Numbered from the stretch's first letter, positions 46,142-54,581 are shown. The stretch: DNA of 64,000 nt from Flavobacterium lipolyticum (GCF_020905335.1 NZ_JAJJMN010000002.1:434001-498000), one strand, 5' to 3'. Translations and numbers: made by a program. Notes: generated by a model from the sequence alone, not told the origin.

Positions 46142-46825
46142 TTAAAAACCTCCTATTTTATCATTTGTTTGATTTGGATTCAATGAGATTACTTGGGTAT
46201 CGTATTTTGATTGGTTATCAATCCAATTTCGCGCGTACTTTTTAAAACGACCTGAAATCACACTTAAATCCAATTTTAATTTTTCTTGCTCAACGGTTGC
46301 ATCAAACATTTCCGTGAACTTGACAAAGTCATTAATTTGATTTTTATATTGCATCAGAACTTCGAATTGAGAAGGATAATTTTCTTCTAAAAAAGAGAGA
46401 GCGGTTTCTTCTCTATTCACTGTATTATTAATTGTATTATTCATCCTTATATTAGAAGTGACTTTTTTGTCACTAGGTATTGACTTTTTAATCACTAGGG
46501 TAGTGCTTTTTTTGTCACTAGGTCGTGACCTTTTTGTCACTAGGTTATTCCTAGAATTTGATAAAAATATTTGGCGCTTGTTTCCGTCATTTTTAAAAAC
46601 TTTAAGAGAAATATATCCCCTTGAAACAAGCTGTGAAATCCATCTAGAAATTGTTTTATGATTAACTTTATATAATCCTGCAAAATAATCGTTCCTAGCC
46701 CAGCAAAACCCGTCGCGATTACACAATGCAGTTATTTCTCCATACAATAATTTTGCATTTGGCTTTAACTTTTCATCATAACGGACATTAGCTGGAATGA
46801 TGGCGAAAAAATTAGGTTGTTCCAT
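46142..46825 (-). CDS. Replication initiator-like winged-helix protein with embedded iterons
   Basis: 227 residues. The first 75 residues (FFAIIPANVRYDEKLKPNAK, LLYGEITALCNRDGFCWARN, then HKTISRWISQLVSRGYISL) follow the winged-helix pattern of RepA_N-type and related initiators. The middle (about 95-130) is a low-complexity basic stretch with repeated SDKK and LVTKR/LVIKK blocks, encoded by the 21-bp repeats at 46457-46544. The C-terminal half is helical (FKKYARNWIDNQ), like DnaD-type ends. RepA_N plasmid initiators carry their origin inside the rep gene, which matches the repeat position here. The DnaB-type helicase gene follows immediately. Confidence 0.75.
   Translation of the reverse strand: MEQPNFFAIIPANVRYDEKLKPNAKLLYGEITALCNRDGFCWARNDYFAGLYKVNHKTISRWISQLVSRGYISLKVFKNDGNKRQIFLSNSRNNLVTKRSRPSDKKSTTLVIKKSIPSDKKVTSNIRMNNTINNTVNREETALSFLEENYPSQFEVLMQYKNQINDFVKFTEMFDATVEQEKLKLDLSVISGRFKKYARNWIDNQSKYDTQVISLNPNQTNDKIGGF
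46457..46544. repeat. Four 21-bp iteron-like repeats inside the rep gene
   Basis: Copies at 46457, 46479, 46502 and 46524, consensus AGTGACTTTTTTGTCACTAG plus a final G, spaced 22, 23 and 22 bases. Each contains an internal dyad, GTGAC-TTTTTT-GTCAC (perfect in the first copy). The array is a candidate initiator-binding site or origin. Confidence 0.8.
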
Positions 46826-46843
46826 CGGGCTTGTCTGATTGAA

Positions 46844-47026
46844 CTATCTTTCTTGAAGATTGTTGGTGATTGCTTTAGCATAAAGAATAATGACACAGCT
46901 ATTAAGCAACATTACTAAAGACCTTAATAATGGATAAGCCGAATAACTAAACAAGAATAATTGGTATACAGCAAGGGTCGAAAAAATGATTAGTAGAATA
47001 ACTAATCGAATGTTTTTAGTTTCCAT
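46844..47026 (-). CDS. Tiny two-helix membrane protein
   Basis: 60 residues, mostly two membrane helices (IRLVILLIIFSTLAVYQLFL and LLRSLVMLLNSCVIILYAKA) ending NLQER. It lies 18 bases upstream of the rep gene and 15 bases downstream of the HTH gene on the same strand, so it is part of that operon. No family is recognised. Confidence 0.55.
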   Translation of the reverse strand: METKNIRLVILLIIFSTLAVYQLFLFSYSAYPLLRSLVMLLNSCVIILYAKAITNNLQER

Positions 47027-47041
47027 AAAATATTGATTTAG

Positions 47042-47329
47042 TTATTTTTTTGTAGAATTAGTATATGAGACAGCCTCTTGCTCAATTTGAGAAATTGATT
47101 TAGACTTGTTTTTCATTAACCATTCATCAATCTCCGTTTTTGTAAAAAAGAGGGTTCGATTGTTGGGTTTAGAGTAGGGGAGTATATTATTATGTACTAA
47201 TTTGTATACATAACTTTTTGAAAACCCAGTGTAGTTTACAACATCATCAACAGTAAAGATTTGTTTTGATGTACCGATTATAAGAGTTTCTAATCGGTTT
47301 AATTTTTGAATAATAGCATTGCTTTCCAT
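47042..47329 (-). CDS. Excisionase-like HTH protein
   Basis: 95 residues. Residues about 22-75 form an excisionase/MerR-like winged helix (FTVDDVVNYTGFSKSYVYKL, then VHNNILPYSKPNNRTLFFTK). It heads the replication operon of the element and lies near the integrase, so it may act as a directionality factor for excision or regulate rep. The ending SISQIEQEAV resembles that of the HTH protein at 29810, suggesting the same family of element regulators. Confidence 0.8.
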   Translation of the reverse strand: MESNAIIQKLNRLETLIIGTSKQIFTVDDVVNYTGFSKSYVYKLVHNNILPYSKPNNRTLFFTKTEIDEWLMKNKSKSISQIEQEAVSYTNSTKK

Positions 47330-47424
47330 AAGTGATATGTTTTATCGTTATGGTAGCAAATGTCTCTAGTGGAAAGCTGTAATAGGTTGATATGTTATGA
47401 TTATCAACCTATTTTTTTTAAATA

Positions 47425-48156
47425 TTAACCTAAAAATATTGATTCAATCAATTCTTTCTTTTTTGCGCCATTTAAATTTTTACTTTTTGAAGAACTTATT
47501 GAAGCAGGGGTAGCTGTTACATTTTTAATAATAAATATTTGTAGAAATTTAGGCATAGTTAGTTTTAATGATTTATTCTTTAATAGCTTTTGGAAATCTT
47601 TCGTTTGAATGTTGTCCATGTGCAACTTAAAAATTGGCTCTTTTGGTAAAACACCTTCACTCAGTGTTTTTACAAAAAGATTTTTATCCATAATACTTTC
47701 ATTATCTTTTATTACTTCTATAAAGTCATACTCAACTAATTTGTCAAATATTTTTTCAAGTTCTAGGACTGTGTATTTATTTTCGAAATCTTGAATAGAT
47801 TTATTAATTGAGTCGTTTTTAATATTTGAAGACACACCGTTCTTGGCTCTTTCTTTAGAACCTATTCTGTAAATTAAATACATAGAGACTGTCAATAATA
47901 TTAATATTGTCATATATGGGATTGTTAAATACAATTCATTCGAAGCTGTAAGTAACTTACGGCTTAAAATGAGAGCTAAATAAAACAATCCTATAAAAGC
48001 ACCTGTAATTACCCTATCGTAATTTGAATTCCAAGTGATTTTTTCATTTTTAAAATATTGTATAATTAGTGGATAATAATACCTTAGAATTAAACCAAAT
48101 TGCACTAAAAGATTAAGTAGAATTGAAATAACAATAATGTAGCCTATAATTTTCAT
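47425..48156 (-). CDS. Membrane protein of unknown function next to the integrase
   Basis: 243 residues. The N-terminal half has four hydrophobic segments (IIGYIIVISILLNLLVQFGL; GAFIGLFYLALILS; LTIPYMTILILLTVSMYLIY). The C-terminal half (about 115-243) is soluble, helical and charged (TVLELEKIFDKLVEYDFIEV). No known domain is recognised. It starts three bases after the integrase stop and is therefore probably co-transcribed with it. Such genes in the int operon can be entry-exclusion or regulatory genes, but this is context only. Confidence 0.65.
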   Translation of the reverse strand: MKIIGYIIVISILLNLLVQFGLILRYYYPLIIQYFKNEKITWNSNYDRVITGAFIGLFYLALILSRKLLTASNELYLTIPYMTILILLTVSMYLIYRIGSKERAKNGVSSNIKNDSINKSIQDFENKYTVLELEKIFDKLVEYDFIEVIKDNESIMDKNLFVKTLSEGVLPKEPIFKLHMDNIQTKDFQKLLKNKSLKLTMPKFLQIFIIKNVTATPASISSSKSKNLNGAKKKELIESIFLG

Positions 48157-48159
48157 TTT

Positions 48160-49287
48160 TTAAATATTAATGTTAGGAATTAAGTTAGCTGCTTCTTTCA
48201 TCTTAGAATCAATGATTTTGGCATAAATTTCAGTTGTTTTTAGTTCTTTATGACCTAATCGTTTCGAAACGGTGTAAATGTCTGCTCCATTTTCTAAAAG
48301 CAGTACTGCATTGGTATGCCTGGCACTATGAAATGTAATATGTTTTGTTAGTCCTGCTCTCATACACCATCTTAATATTTCAGCATTAAAATGAGCTCCA
48401 TACTTTAAACCTTTAAAGACTCTCTCGGATGGACTTTCTCTTTCTCCAAGTAATTTTCTTGCTTCATTTGAAATATATAGATATTCGACTCCATCTGTTT
48501 TTTCTTGTCTAAAATTTACTCGGCTAATATCTCCCTCGTCTCTTACTTCTTTCCAAGTGAGGGTGTTTATATCTGACCATCTTAAACCAACTAAACAAGA
48601 AAAAATGAAAGCTCTTTTAAGAACATCATATTTACAAGTAGCTTTGTTCATAGCTACTAACTCATTATAAGTTAGATATTCTCTTTGACTTTCTCCTTGC
48701 TCAAAACTTTTTACTTTTTTTACAGGATTTGTAGTAAGATAGCCATCTTCAAAAGCGGAGCGTATTGCTGCTTTGAATTTATTGTAGTACGAGTATTTAG
48801 AGTTTTGAGATAATGGAAGATTACTTTTGGTTTTGGCATCTTTATCGAGATAATTTCTGTATGCTTTTACAAATTCTTCGTCTACTTCATTAAAAGTTGT
48901 ATTTGGACTGCAGAATCGCTTTAAATGTAGAAAAGAAGCTGTCCAGTTTCCGTAATTCTTTGGGGAGTCAACTCGCTCTTCTGCTTGATTACTGTAATAC
49001 TCTAAAAAGAGCGTTTTAGATTTTGTATTGTTTTTAATATCAAATTTTCCTTGAAAGTATTCCGCTTTTCTAATCGAAAGTATTTGCTCGCCTAAAACCT
49101 CAATCTCTTTATTCTCTTTTTTTTCGTTTGCAGTTTTAGGCTCTTGATGTGGATATAATTTTAAGTATTCAAAATCTCTCAAATGAACACGCTTACCATC
49201 TGCGTTAGCGGTTGATCCTTTGTAGTATTCTAGATATAAACTATATCTACCATTTTGCAGTTTTTTCTTCTTTAAACTAATTATCAT
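48160..49287 (-). CDS. Tyrosine recombinase, integrase of the mnmE element
   Basis: 375 residues from the ATG at 49285-49287 (MIISLKKKKLQNGRYSLYLE). An upstream ATG at 49341 would add 18 residues, but that stretch consists of the repeated arm-type sites. Layout: arm-binding N-terminus (about 1-80), SAM-like core-binding domain (about 95-190), catalytic domain with VGLRWSDI (Arg), HSARHT (His and Arg), LGHKE (His) and EIYAKI (Tyr). The gene lies 150 bases from the end of mnmE and reads away from it, the usual place for an integrase next to its attachment site. It is the likely catalyst for the 17-kb element. Confidence 0.92.
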   Translation of the reverse strand: MIISLKKKKLQNGRYSLYLEYYKGSTANADGKRVHLRDFEYLKLYPHQEPKTANEKKENKEIEVLGEQILSIRKAEYFQGKFDIKNNTKSKTLFLEYYSNQAEERVDSPKNYGNWTASFLHLKRFCSPNTTFNEVDEEFVKAYRNYLDKDAKTKSNLPLSQNSKYSYYNKFKAAIRSAFEDGYLTTNPVKKVKSFEQGESQREYLTYNELVAMNKATCKYDVLKRAFIFSCLVGLRWSDINTLTWKEVRDEGDISRVNFRQEKTDGVEYLYISNEARKLLGERESPSERVFKGLKYGAHFNAEILRWCMRAGLTKHITFHSARHTNAVLLLENGADIYTVSKRLGHKELKTTEIYAKIIDSKMKEAANLIPNINI

Positions 49288-49337
49288 AAGGTGTACATTT
49301 TTACACCTTATTTTTGACAAGGTGTACGTGGAGTGTA
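49288..49337. promoter_or_regulatory. Right arm-like sites and integrase operator
   Basis: AAGGTGTA and TACACCTT form an inverted repeat (49288-49309) just before the integrase start. AGGTGTACGTGGAGTGTA (49320-49337) matches the left arm-like site at 32180-32197. Integrase binding here could both assist recombination and repress the gene. Confidence 0.6.
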
Positions 49338-49436
49338 ACAAATGTACAAACTAAAGATAATACAAGAAAGTAAAAATCAAGTTAAATCAATGGTAGTCAA
49401 GTAAAAGAAAGTAATGGAAACTTAAAGAAACGGCAT

Positions 49437-50837
49437 TTACTTCCCAATACAGAAATTCGCAAATATATTCCCTAACAATTCATCGTTGGAAACCTGGCCG
49501 GTAATAAGACCAAACTGGTACAGGGCTTCGCGTATGTCAAGTGCAATCAGATCGCTTGAAAGATTAGTTTCCAGACCAAATTTTACTTTCTGAATTTCAT
49601 CCAGGGCTTTAAGTAGAGAATCGTAATGCCTTGTATTGGTTACGATAGTTTCATTATTACGTAGTGCTCCTGTGTTGACATAAGAAAGCAATTGCTCTTT
49701 TAATTCTTCCACTCCAATATTTTCTTTAGCTGAAATTTTTAGAAGTTTTAAGTTTAAAGTTTCAAGTTTTTGATTGATGTTCCCGATTTCATTTTCACTC
49801 AATAAATCAACCTTGTTAACCACTACTAATATTGGTTTAAGTGGGTATTTGTTTTTAACTTTTTCAATTTCTACAATATAGTCAGAACCTGAAACCTGGA
49901 ACCTGAAACCATCAAACAAAAAGACGACAAGCTGTGCCTGATCGATTTTTTCGAAGGTTTTTTTAATTCCGATGCTTTCTACCACATCTTTAGTCTCACG
50001 GATTCCTGCCGTATCAATAAATCTGAAACCAATTCCGCCAATCACTAACTCATCTTCGATGGTGTCGCGTGTGGTTCCCGCAATGTCAGAAACAATGGCG
50101 CGCTCTTCGTTTAATAAGGCATTGAGAAGAGTAGATTTACCTACATTGGGTTCTCCTACAATAGCAACCGGAATTCCGTTTTTGATCACATTACCAACGG
50201 CAAACGAATCAATCAGACGTTTTAGAACAAATTCGATTCTATTCAGTAACTCATGAAATTGGGTACGGTCGGCAAATTCTACATCTTCTTCTGCGAAATC
50301 CAGTTCCAGCTCAATTAAAGAGGCAAAGTTTAGTAGCTCTTCACGAAGTTTGGCTATTTCATTACTGAAACCACCACGCATTTGCTGCATAGCGATTTGG
50401 TGAGACGCTTCATTATCAGATGAAATCAAATCAGCAACTGCTTCTGCCTGCGATAAATCAAGTTTTCCATTTAAAAAAGCTCTAAGGGTAAATTCCCCCG
50501 CATCAGCCATTCGACACCCTTTTCGCAACAATAACTGAATAATTTGCTGTTGGATATACGTCGAGCCATGACATGAAATTTCAATCGTATTTTCTCCTGT
50601 ATAAGAGTTAGGCCCTTTAAAAACAGAAACCAATACTTCATCAAGTGTTTTCGAATCGTCCACAATATGGCCTAAATGCAAAGTATGGGTTTTCTGGAGT
50701 GTTAAGTCTTTGTTTTTTATGGATTTAAAAACCGAATTCCCAATGACAATAGCATCGGAACCTGAAATACGGATGATCGCAATAGCTCCAGCCCCGGATG
50801 GGGTAGCCAATGCAACTATAGAATCTTGATTTATCAT
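49437..50837 (-). CDS. mnmE: tRNA uridine-5-carboxymethylaminomethyl modification GTPase MnmE
   Basis: 466 residues from the ATG at 50835-50837 (MINQDSIVALATPSGAGAIA); the longer frame lacks family similarity. It has the N-terminal folate-binding TrmE domain, the central helical domain and a GTPase domain with GEPNVGKST (G1), DTAGIRET (G3) and NKVD (G4). It ends in the family's catalytic FCIGK. With MnmG it modifies wobble uridines of tRNAs. Two short repeats of intergenic type are embedded in the GTPase domain: GGTTTCAGGTT-like DNA (49885-49910) coding DGFRFQVSGSD, and an AAGTTTTAAGTTT tract (about 49743-49773) coding LETLNLKLLK. The gene is intact although a mobile element is inserted right at its stop. 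Confidence 0.96.
   Translation of the reverse strand: MINQDSIVALATPSGAGAIAIIRISGSDAIVIGNSVFKSIKNKDLTLQKTHTLHLGHIVDDSKTLDEVLVSVFKGPNSYTGENTIEISCHGSTYIQQQIIQLLLRKGCRMADAGEFTLRAFLNGKLDLSQAEAVADLISSDNEASHQIAMQQMRGGFSNEIAKLREELLNFASLIELELDFAEEDVEFADRTQFHELLNRIEFVLKRLIDSFAVGNVIKNGIPVAIVGEPNVGKSTLLNALLNEERAIVSDIAGTTRDTIEDELVIGGIGFRFIDTAGIRETKDVVESIGIKKTFEKIDQAQLVVFLFDGFRFQVSGSDYIVEIEKVKNKYPLKPILVVVNKVDLLSENEIGNINQKLETLNLKLLKISAKENIGVEELKEQLLSYVNTGALRNNETIVTNTRHYDSLLKALDEIQKVKFGLETNLSSDLIALDIREALYQFGLITGQVSNDELLGNIFANFCIGK
49438..49451 (-). other. Right core attachment repeat (end of mnmE)
   Basis: On the minus strand TGTATTGGGAAGTA, coding the final CIGK of MnmE and most of its stop. The wider end TTCTGTATTGGGAAGTAA equals, to my recollection, the trmE 3' target used by SGI1-type islands. 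Confidence 0.65.
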
Positions 50838-50840
50838 GCT

Positions 50841-50848
50841 GCAAAGGT
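50841..50848 (-). promoter_or_regulatory. mnmE promoter -7 box, nearly leaderless
   Basis: TACCTTTG on the minus strand fits TANNTTTG and ends only three bases before the ATG, so the transcript would start at or next to the start codon. Confidence 0.5.
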
Positions 50849-51018
50849 ATAAAAAAAGCCATAAAGTTACGAACTCAAAGAAGAGTTGATTAGGAGACTT
50901 CCCGTCTTTCAAATGTCAATTTTAGTAATTTTTTAAATGTTAAAATACTGATAATTATCAGTTTGATTTGTGTTTAGAATGTTTAAATTTGAGAAACAAA
51001 CCTTTAATCTCAAGCAAA

Positions 51019-51852
51019 ATGAAAAAGATATTATTTCCCACAGATTTTTCTGAAGCGGCGACAAATGCTTTTGTCCATGCCTTAGAATTTGCCAAAATTG
51101 TAAACGCCGAATTAGTTTTGTTGCACACTTTTGAGATTCCGGTTTACGATAGTCAGTTTTTTCCCGAAAATTACGCCTCGATTTACAGCTCAATCGAACT
51201 GGCAAAGTTTGAAATGTTTAAAGATGAGATTCCAAAGCTCAGAACTATTGCCGCGGAACGAAAATTAGATCACATTGTAATCAAACATCGTTTGATGGAC
51301 GGTGATTTGATTTTTAATTTGAAAAATGCAGTAGAAGAAGATCATATAGATTTTGTGATAATGGGAACTTCGGGTGTTTCAGACTGGACAAAATTTTTCC
51401 TCGGATCAAATACAAGTTCTGTAATTTCGGAAGTCAAAGTACCCGTTTTGTGTATTCCCGCAGATGCAAAGTTCAAAAAAATAAAAACAATTGGTTTTAC
51501 AACCCGCTATCGTGAAAAAGACAAGGCCGAGCTTCGAAAAGTGCTGGAAATAGCTAAGAAAACAAATGCTAAAGTAAAAAGTCTATACGTTAGAGCATCA
51601 AACACAGATGTTTCTGATGCCACAATTAAAGAATGGGATAAAGAATTTGCTCATGAAAATGTAGAGTTTTTGGTCTTGCCAAGTGATGAAGTAAAAGAGA
51701 CTATTCTCGATTTTGTACTGTATAAAGATGTAGACGTTCTGACGGTTATTACACACAAAAAATCTTTCTTTGAAAGTATTTTCGAATCCAGTTTCAGTAA
51801 AAAAATAACTAAGGAGGTTTCGATACCGGTTTTGGTTATGCATGAAAGCTAA
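51019..51852 (+). CDS. Universal stress protein, tandem Usp domains
   Basis: 277 residues from the ATG at 51019 (MKKILFPTDFSEAATNAFVH). The first Usp domain (1-150) has the ATP-binding-like ending VIMGTSGVSDWTKFFLGSNT, then the SVISEVKVPVLCIP pattern. The second (about 155-277) is more diverged and ends KKITKEVSIPVLVMHES. Tandem Usp proteins are cytoplasmic stress proteins with unclear function; the domain pair is typical of Bacteroidota. It is divergent from mnmE and separated from it by 180 bases, and lies upstream of a MutS-like gene on the same strand. Confidence 0.9.
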   Translation: MKKILFPTDFSEAATNAFVHALEFAKIVNAELVLLHTFEIPVYDSQFFPENYASIYSSIELAKFEMFKDEIPKLRTIAAERKLDHIVIKHRLMDGDLIFNLKNAVEEDHIDFVIMGTSGVSDWTKFFLGSNTSSVISEVKVPVLCIPADAKFKKIKTIGFTTRYREKDKAELRKVLEIAKKTNAKVKSLYVRASNTDVSDATIKEWDKEFAHENVEFLVLPSDEVKETILDFVLYKDVDVLTVITHKKSFFESIFESSFSKKITKEVSIPVLVMHES

Positions 51853-51892
51853 AATCAAAGACTAATTAGTGCTGGAATGTGAGTGTAAAAGC

Positions 51893-51900
51893 TATATTTG
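51893..51900 (+). promoter_or_regulatory. -7 box for the MutS-like gene
   Basis: TATATTTG, 20 bases before the ATG at 51921; no good -33 TTTG was found. Confidence 0.45.
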
Positions 51901-51920
51901 TGTTTCATTAATTTATAAGA

Positions 51921-53693
51921 ATGGAAGCCTATCACAATAAAGTTGAATACTATACAGCACTCTTTAATAAAATCAACAAAAAATACAACAGCATTAGTAT
52001 ACTGCGTCTTTTAAGCGTATTTCTGTGTTTGTTTTTATTGTTTTACTACATAAAAACGAATGAAATACTTTACGTAGCTTTTGCTTTTCTATCTTTTGTT
52101 GGTTTTCTTTTTTTAATGCGTATTCATTCGCATTTATCTTTCAAAAGAGAACATACAAAGGCAATTCTAAAACTAAATAAGAATGAAATTGCCTATTTGA
52201 AAAGAGAAAAAATCCCTTTTGAGAACGGAATCGAATTCAATGATTTTAGTCATCCGTATGCTTACGATCTGGATATTTTTGGAGAGCATTCGTTATTTCA
52301 AAATCTAAACAGAACGGCTACTTATATCGGAAAAAAAACACTGGCAAATCAATTACTGAATTTGTCTTGTAATCAAACTATTCTTGAAAATCAGGAAGCA
52401 ATCGAGGAATTGAAAACTAAAATGGATTGGCGTCAGGATTTTTTGGCCTTGGCAATGATTAGTTATGATACAAAGAATTCTTATGATGCTTTAATTTATT
52501 GGAAATCATTTCAAAATAATATATTACCTAAAGTTTTAATTGCGCTATCTGTTATTCTTCCAGTCTTGTTTTTTGGCTTTTTGGCAGCCTATTTTGTTAC
52601 TTCAAAAACAATTTTATTATCGTATCTGACCTATGTTTTTATTGCCAATATGATTGTTTTGGGAAATTCTTTTAAACGGATTCAGTCAGAGATTGCGAAG
52701 GCTGATAATGTGGATAAAATTATTAAGCAATATAGTTTACTGGTTCAGAAAATTGAGACAGAAACTTTTCAGTCAAAAAGATTGATTGATTTACAGCAGG
52801 AGCTTATTTTTAAGAATGCAACGGCGAGTAAACATTTAAAAGATCTTTCGGAACTGTTTTCCAGGATGGATACGATCAACAATTTTGTAACGGCAATGGT
52901 TTTTAACGGCATGTTTTTATTCAATTTACATGTTTTAAAAGCGCTTTTGAAATGGAAAGAAAACTATTCTGAAAAATTGGAGCAATGGATTAATATTGTT
53001 GGCGAGTTTGAAGCACTGAACAGTTTAGCTAACTTATCGTATAATAATCCTGATTTTGTGTTTCCTGAAATCAATTCCGACTATAAAATTGGATTTTCAA
53101 ATTTGAGTCATCCTTTGTTAAATTCGGTAACAAGAGTAGGGAATGACACTCACTTTTATCCTGAATCTTTCATGATTTTAACAGGTTCTAATATGTCGGG
53201 TAAAAGCACTTTTTTAAGAAGTTTAGGAATCAATATGGTGCTCGGAGGAATTGGCTCAGTAGTTTGTGCTTCAAATGCTAACATACATCCACTTCCTGTT
53301 TTGGTTTCAATGCGACTGTCCGATTCGTTAGCTGATAGTGAATCGTACTTTTTTGCTGAAATTAAACGTTTGAAGCAAATTATGGACGCTCTGGAAGAAC
53401 GCCCTGCTTTTGTTTTATTAGATGAAATTTTGAGAGGGACAAACTCCGATGATAAACGAAACGGAACAATCGAAGTCGTTAAAAAGGTAATCGCTAAGAA
53501 TGCAATTGGTGCGATTGCTACACACGATATTGAGGTGTGTCTGACAACAAATGAATATCCTCAGGTCTTAACCAATCAGTGTTTTGAAGTAGAAATTAAA
53601 GACAATGAACTCCATTTTGATTATAAGCTGCGCAATGGGATTTGTAAAAATAAGAGTGCAACTTTCCTAATGAAGAAAATGGGAGTAATATAA
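51921..53693 (+). CDS. Membrane-associated MutS-family ATPase
   Basis: 590 residues. Two hydrophobic pairs (about 28-65 and 205-245) suggest membrane attachment, unlike true MutS. The C-terminal MutS ATPase domain has Walker A TGSNMSGKST (421-430), the signature LSDSLADSESYFFAEIKRLK and Walker B FVLLDEILRGTNSDD, then TH(D) in AIATHDIEV. The mismatch-recognition and connector domains of MutS are missing. In Bacteroidota such MutS-like proteins are common and their role is not settled; mismatch repair should not be assumed. It converges with the DsbA-family gene, with a palindromic repeat between. Confidence 0.85.
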   Translation: MEAYHNKVEYYTALFNKINKKYNSISILRLLSVFLCLFLLFYYIKTNEILYVAFAFLSFVGFLFLMRIHSHLSFKREHTKAILKLNKNEIAYLKREKIPFENGIEFNDFSHPYAYDLDIFGEHSLFQNLNRTATYIGKKTLANQLLNLSCNQTILENQEAIEELKTKMDWRQDFLALAMISYDTKNSYDALIYWKSFQNNILPKVLIALSVILPVLFFGFLAAYFVTSKTILLSYLTYVFIANMIVLGNSFKRIQSEIAKADNVDKIIKQYSLLVQKIETETFQSKRLIDLQQELIFKNATASKHLKDLSELFSRMDTINNFVTAMVFNGMFLFNLHVLKALLKWKENYSEKLEQWINIVGEFEALNSLANLSYNNPDFVFPEINSDYKIGFSNLSHPLLNSVTRVGNDTHFYPESFMILTGSNMSGKSTFLRSLGINMVLGGIGSVVCASNANIHPLPVLVSMRLSDSLADSESYFFAEIKRLKQIMDALEERPAFVLLDEILRGTNSDDKRNGTIEVVKKVIAKNAIGAIATHDIEVCLTTNEYPQVLTNQCFEVEIKDNELHFDYKLRNGICKNKSATFLMKKMGVI

Positions 53694-53724
53694 TTGTAGA
53701 TTGTAAAATGTGAGATGTGAAATG

Positions 53725-53780
53725 TAGATTGTAAGTTGTCCCTCTGAGCGAAGTCGAAGAGCGGACCAACTTACAATCTA
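53725..53780. repeat. REP-like palindromic hairpin between converging genes
   Basis: TAGATTGTAAGTTG (53725-53738) and CAACTTACAATCTA (53767-53780) pair perfectly over 14 bp. The loop contains CTCTGAGCGAAGTCGAAGAG, itself nearly palindromic. This loop text is common between genes in Flavobacterium, as far as I recall, and may serve as a bidirectional terminator. Confidence 0.75.
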
Positions 53781-53792
53781 AAAATCTATAAT

Positions 53793-54422
53793 TTATTTCT
53801 GTACTTCTTTGATTGTATTTACAAAAGCTTCAACTGGCTGAGCTCCCGAGATCGCATATTTTCGATCAAAAACAAAAAACGGAACTCCTTGTATGCCCAT
53901 ATTCTGCGCCTGAATAAGATCAGTGTGTACATCACTGATATAAAGTTTTTCATTTTCAACCGCTTCTTTGACTTCATCCGCATTTAAACCTGCTTTCACA
54001 CCAAGTTCAATCAAAGTTTCGGGATCATTTAAGTTTCTTCCTTCTGTAAAATAAGCTCTAAAGAAAATTTCCTCCATTGCATCGGCAAGATTTTTGGTCT
54101 TAGCCAACTGAATAATGCGATGTGCCGACAATGAATTTGAAACTATCGCTTTATCAAAATGATAGTCTAAACCAACGCTTTTAGCATGTTCTACGACACC
54201 TTTGTGCATTTCGATGGATTGTTCAACAGAGATCCCTTTTCGTTCAGCAAGAAACGTATAAACGTCTTTATCTGTTTGTGCTTCAATAGTAGGATCAAGC
54301 TGGAAACTTTTCCATTCAATTTCAAACTCGTCATTAGGAAATTCAGCTAAAGCTGTTTCCAATTGTCTTTTTCCGATATAACAAAACGGACACATGATGT
54401 CCGACCAAATTTCTATTTTCAT
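53793..54422 (-). CDS. DsbA-family oxidoreductase (FrnE/HCCA isomerase-like)
   Basis: 209 residues. A thioredoxin fold with the CPFC motif (Cys 11, Cys 14 in SDIMCPFCYIGKRQ) and a long helical insertion; near the end GIQGVPFFVFDRKYAISGAQ contains the cis-Pro loop typical of the family. No signal peptide, so it is cytoplasmic. FrnE-like members act in thiol redox reactions or stress protection; the substrate cannot be told. Monocistronic on the minus strand. Confidence 0.9.
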   Translation of the reverse strand: MKIEIWSDIMCPFCYIGKRQLETALAEFPNDEFEIEWKSFQLDPTIEAQTDKDVYTFLAERKGISVEQSIEMHKGVVEHAKSVGLDYHFDKAIVSNSLSAHRIIQLAKTKNLADAMEEIFFRAYFTEGRNLNDPETLIELGVKAGLNADEVKEAVENEKLYISDVHTDLIQAQNMGIQGVPFFVFDRKYAISGAQPVEAFVNTIKEVQK

Positions 54423-54477
54423 TTTGTAAAGTTAAAAAAATGTTTCAGATTTCAGGCTTTGGTTTATTACGAATTTA

Positions 54478-54581
54478 ACCGCAAAGTTCGCTAAAGGATT
54501 ATGCCAAGCTCACGAAGCTTTGCGCTCTTTGTATTTGTGAGTATAAATTAAATAAAAAAAAAACTTTGCGTGCTTTGCGGT
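54478..54581. repeat. Dispersed CTTTGCGGT-type repeat
   Basis: ACCGCAAAG (54478-54486) and CTTTGCGGT (54573-54581) face each other with several internal CGCAAAG/CTTTGCG pieces. A related element is at 58899-58957. No gene lies in this 54423-54650 gap. Confidence 0.6.

Larger units (their letters stand above)
32125..49451. mobile_element. Integrative mobilizable element at the 3' end of mnmE
   Basis: About 17.3 kb bounded by core-like repeats TACTTTCCAATACA (32125-32138) and TACTTCCCAATACA (49438-49451), 13 of 14 identical; the right copy is the end of mnmE. Just inside each end lies an arm-like site in the same orientation, AGGTGTACATAGGGTGTA (32180-32197) and AGGTGTACGTGGAGTGTA (49320-49337). 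Inside are integrase, excisionase-like, Rep, DnaB-type helicase, MobC, relaxase and coupling-protein genes, then defence-type cargo. No type IV secretion channel genes are present, so transfer would depend on a helper. All its protein genes lie on the minus strand. The 3' end of trmE/mnmE is a known target of unrelated islands such as SGI1. Confidence 0.75.

Noticed and set aside
53179..53600. Calling the MutS-like gene a mismatch-repair mutS
   Set aside because: Mismatch-recognition and connector domains are missing and membrane segments are present; only the ATPase domain is shared.
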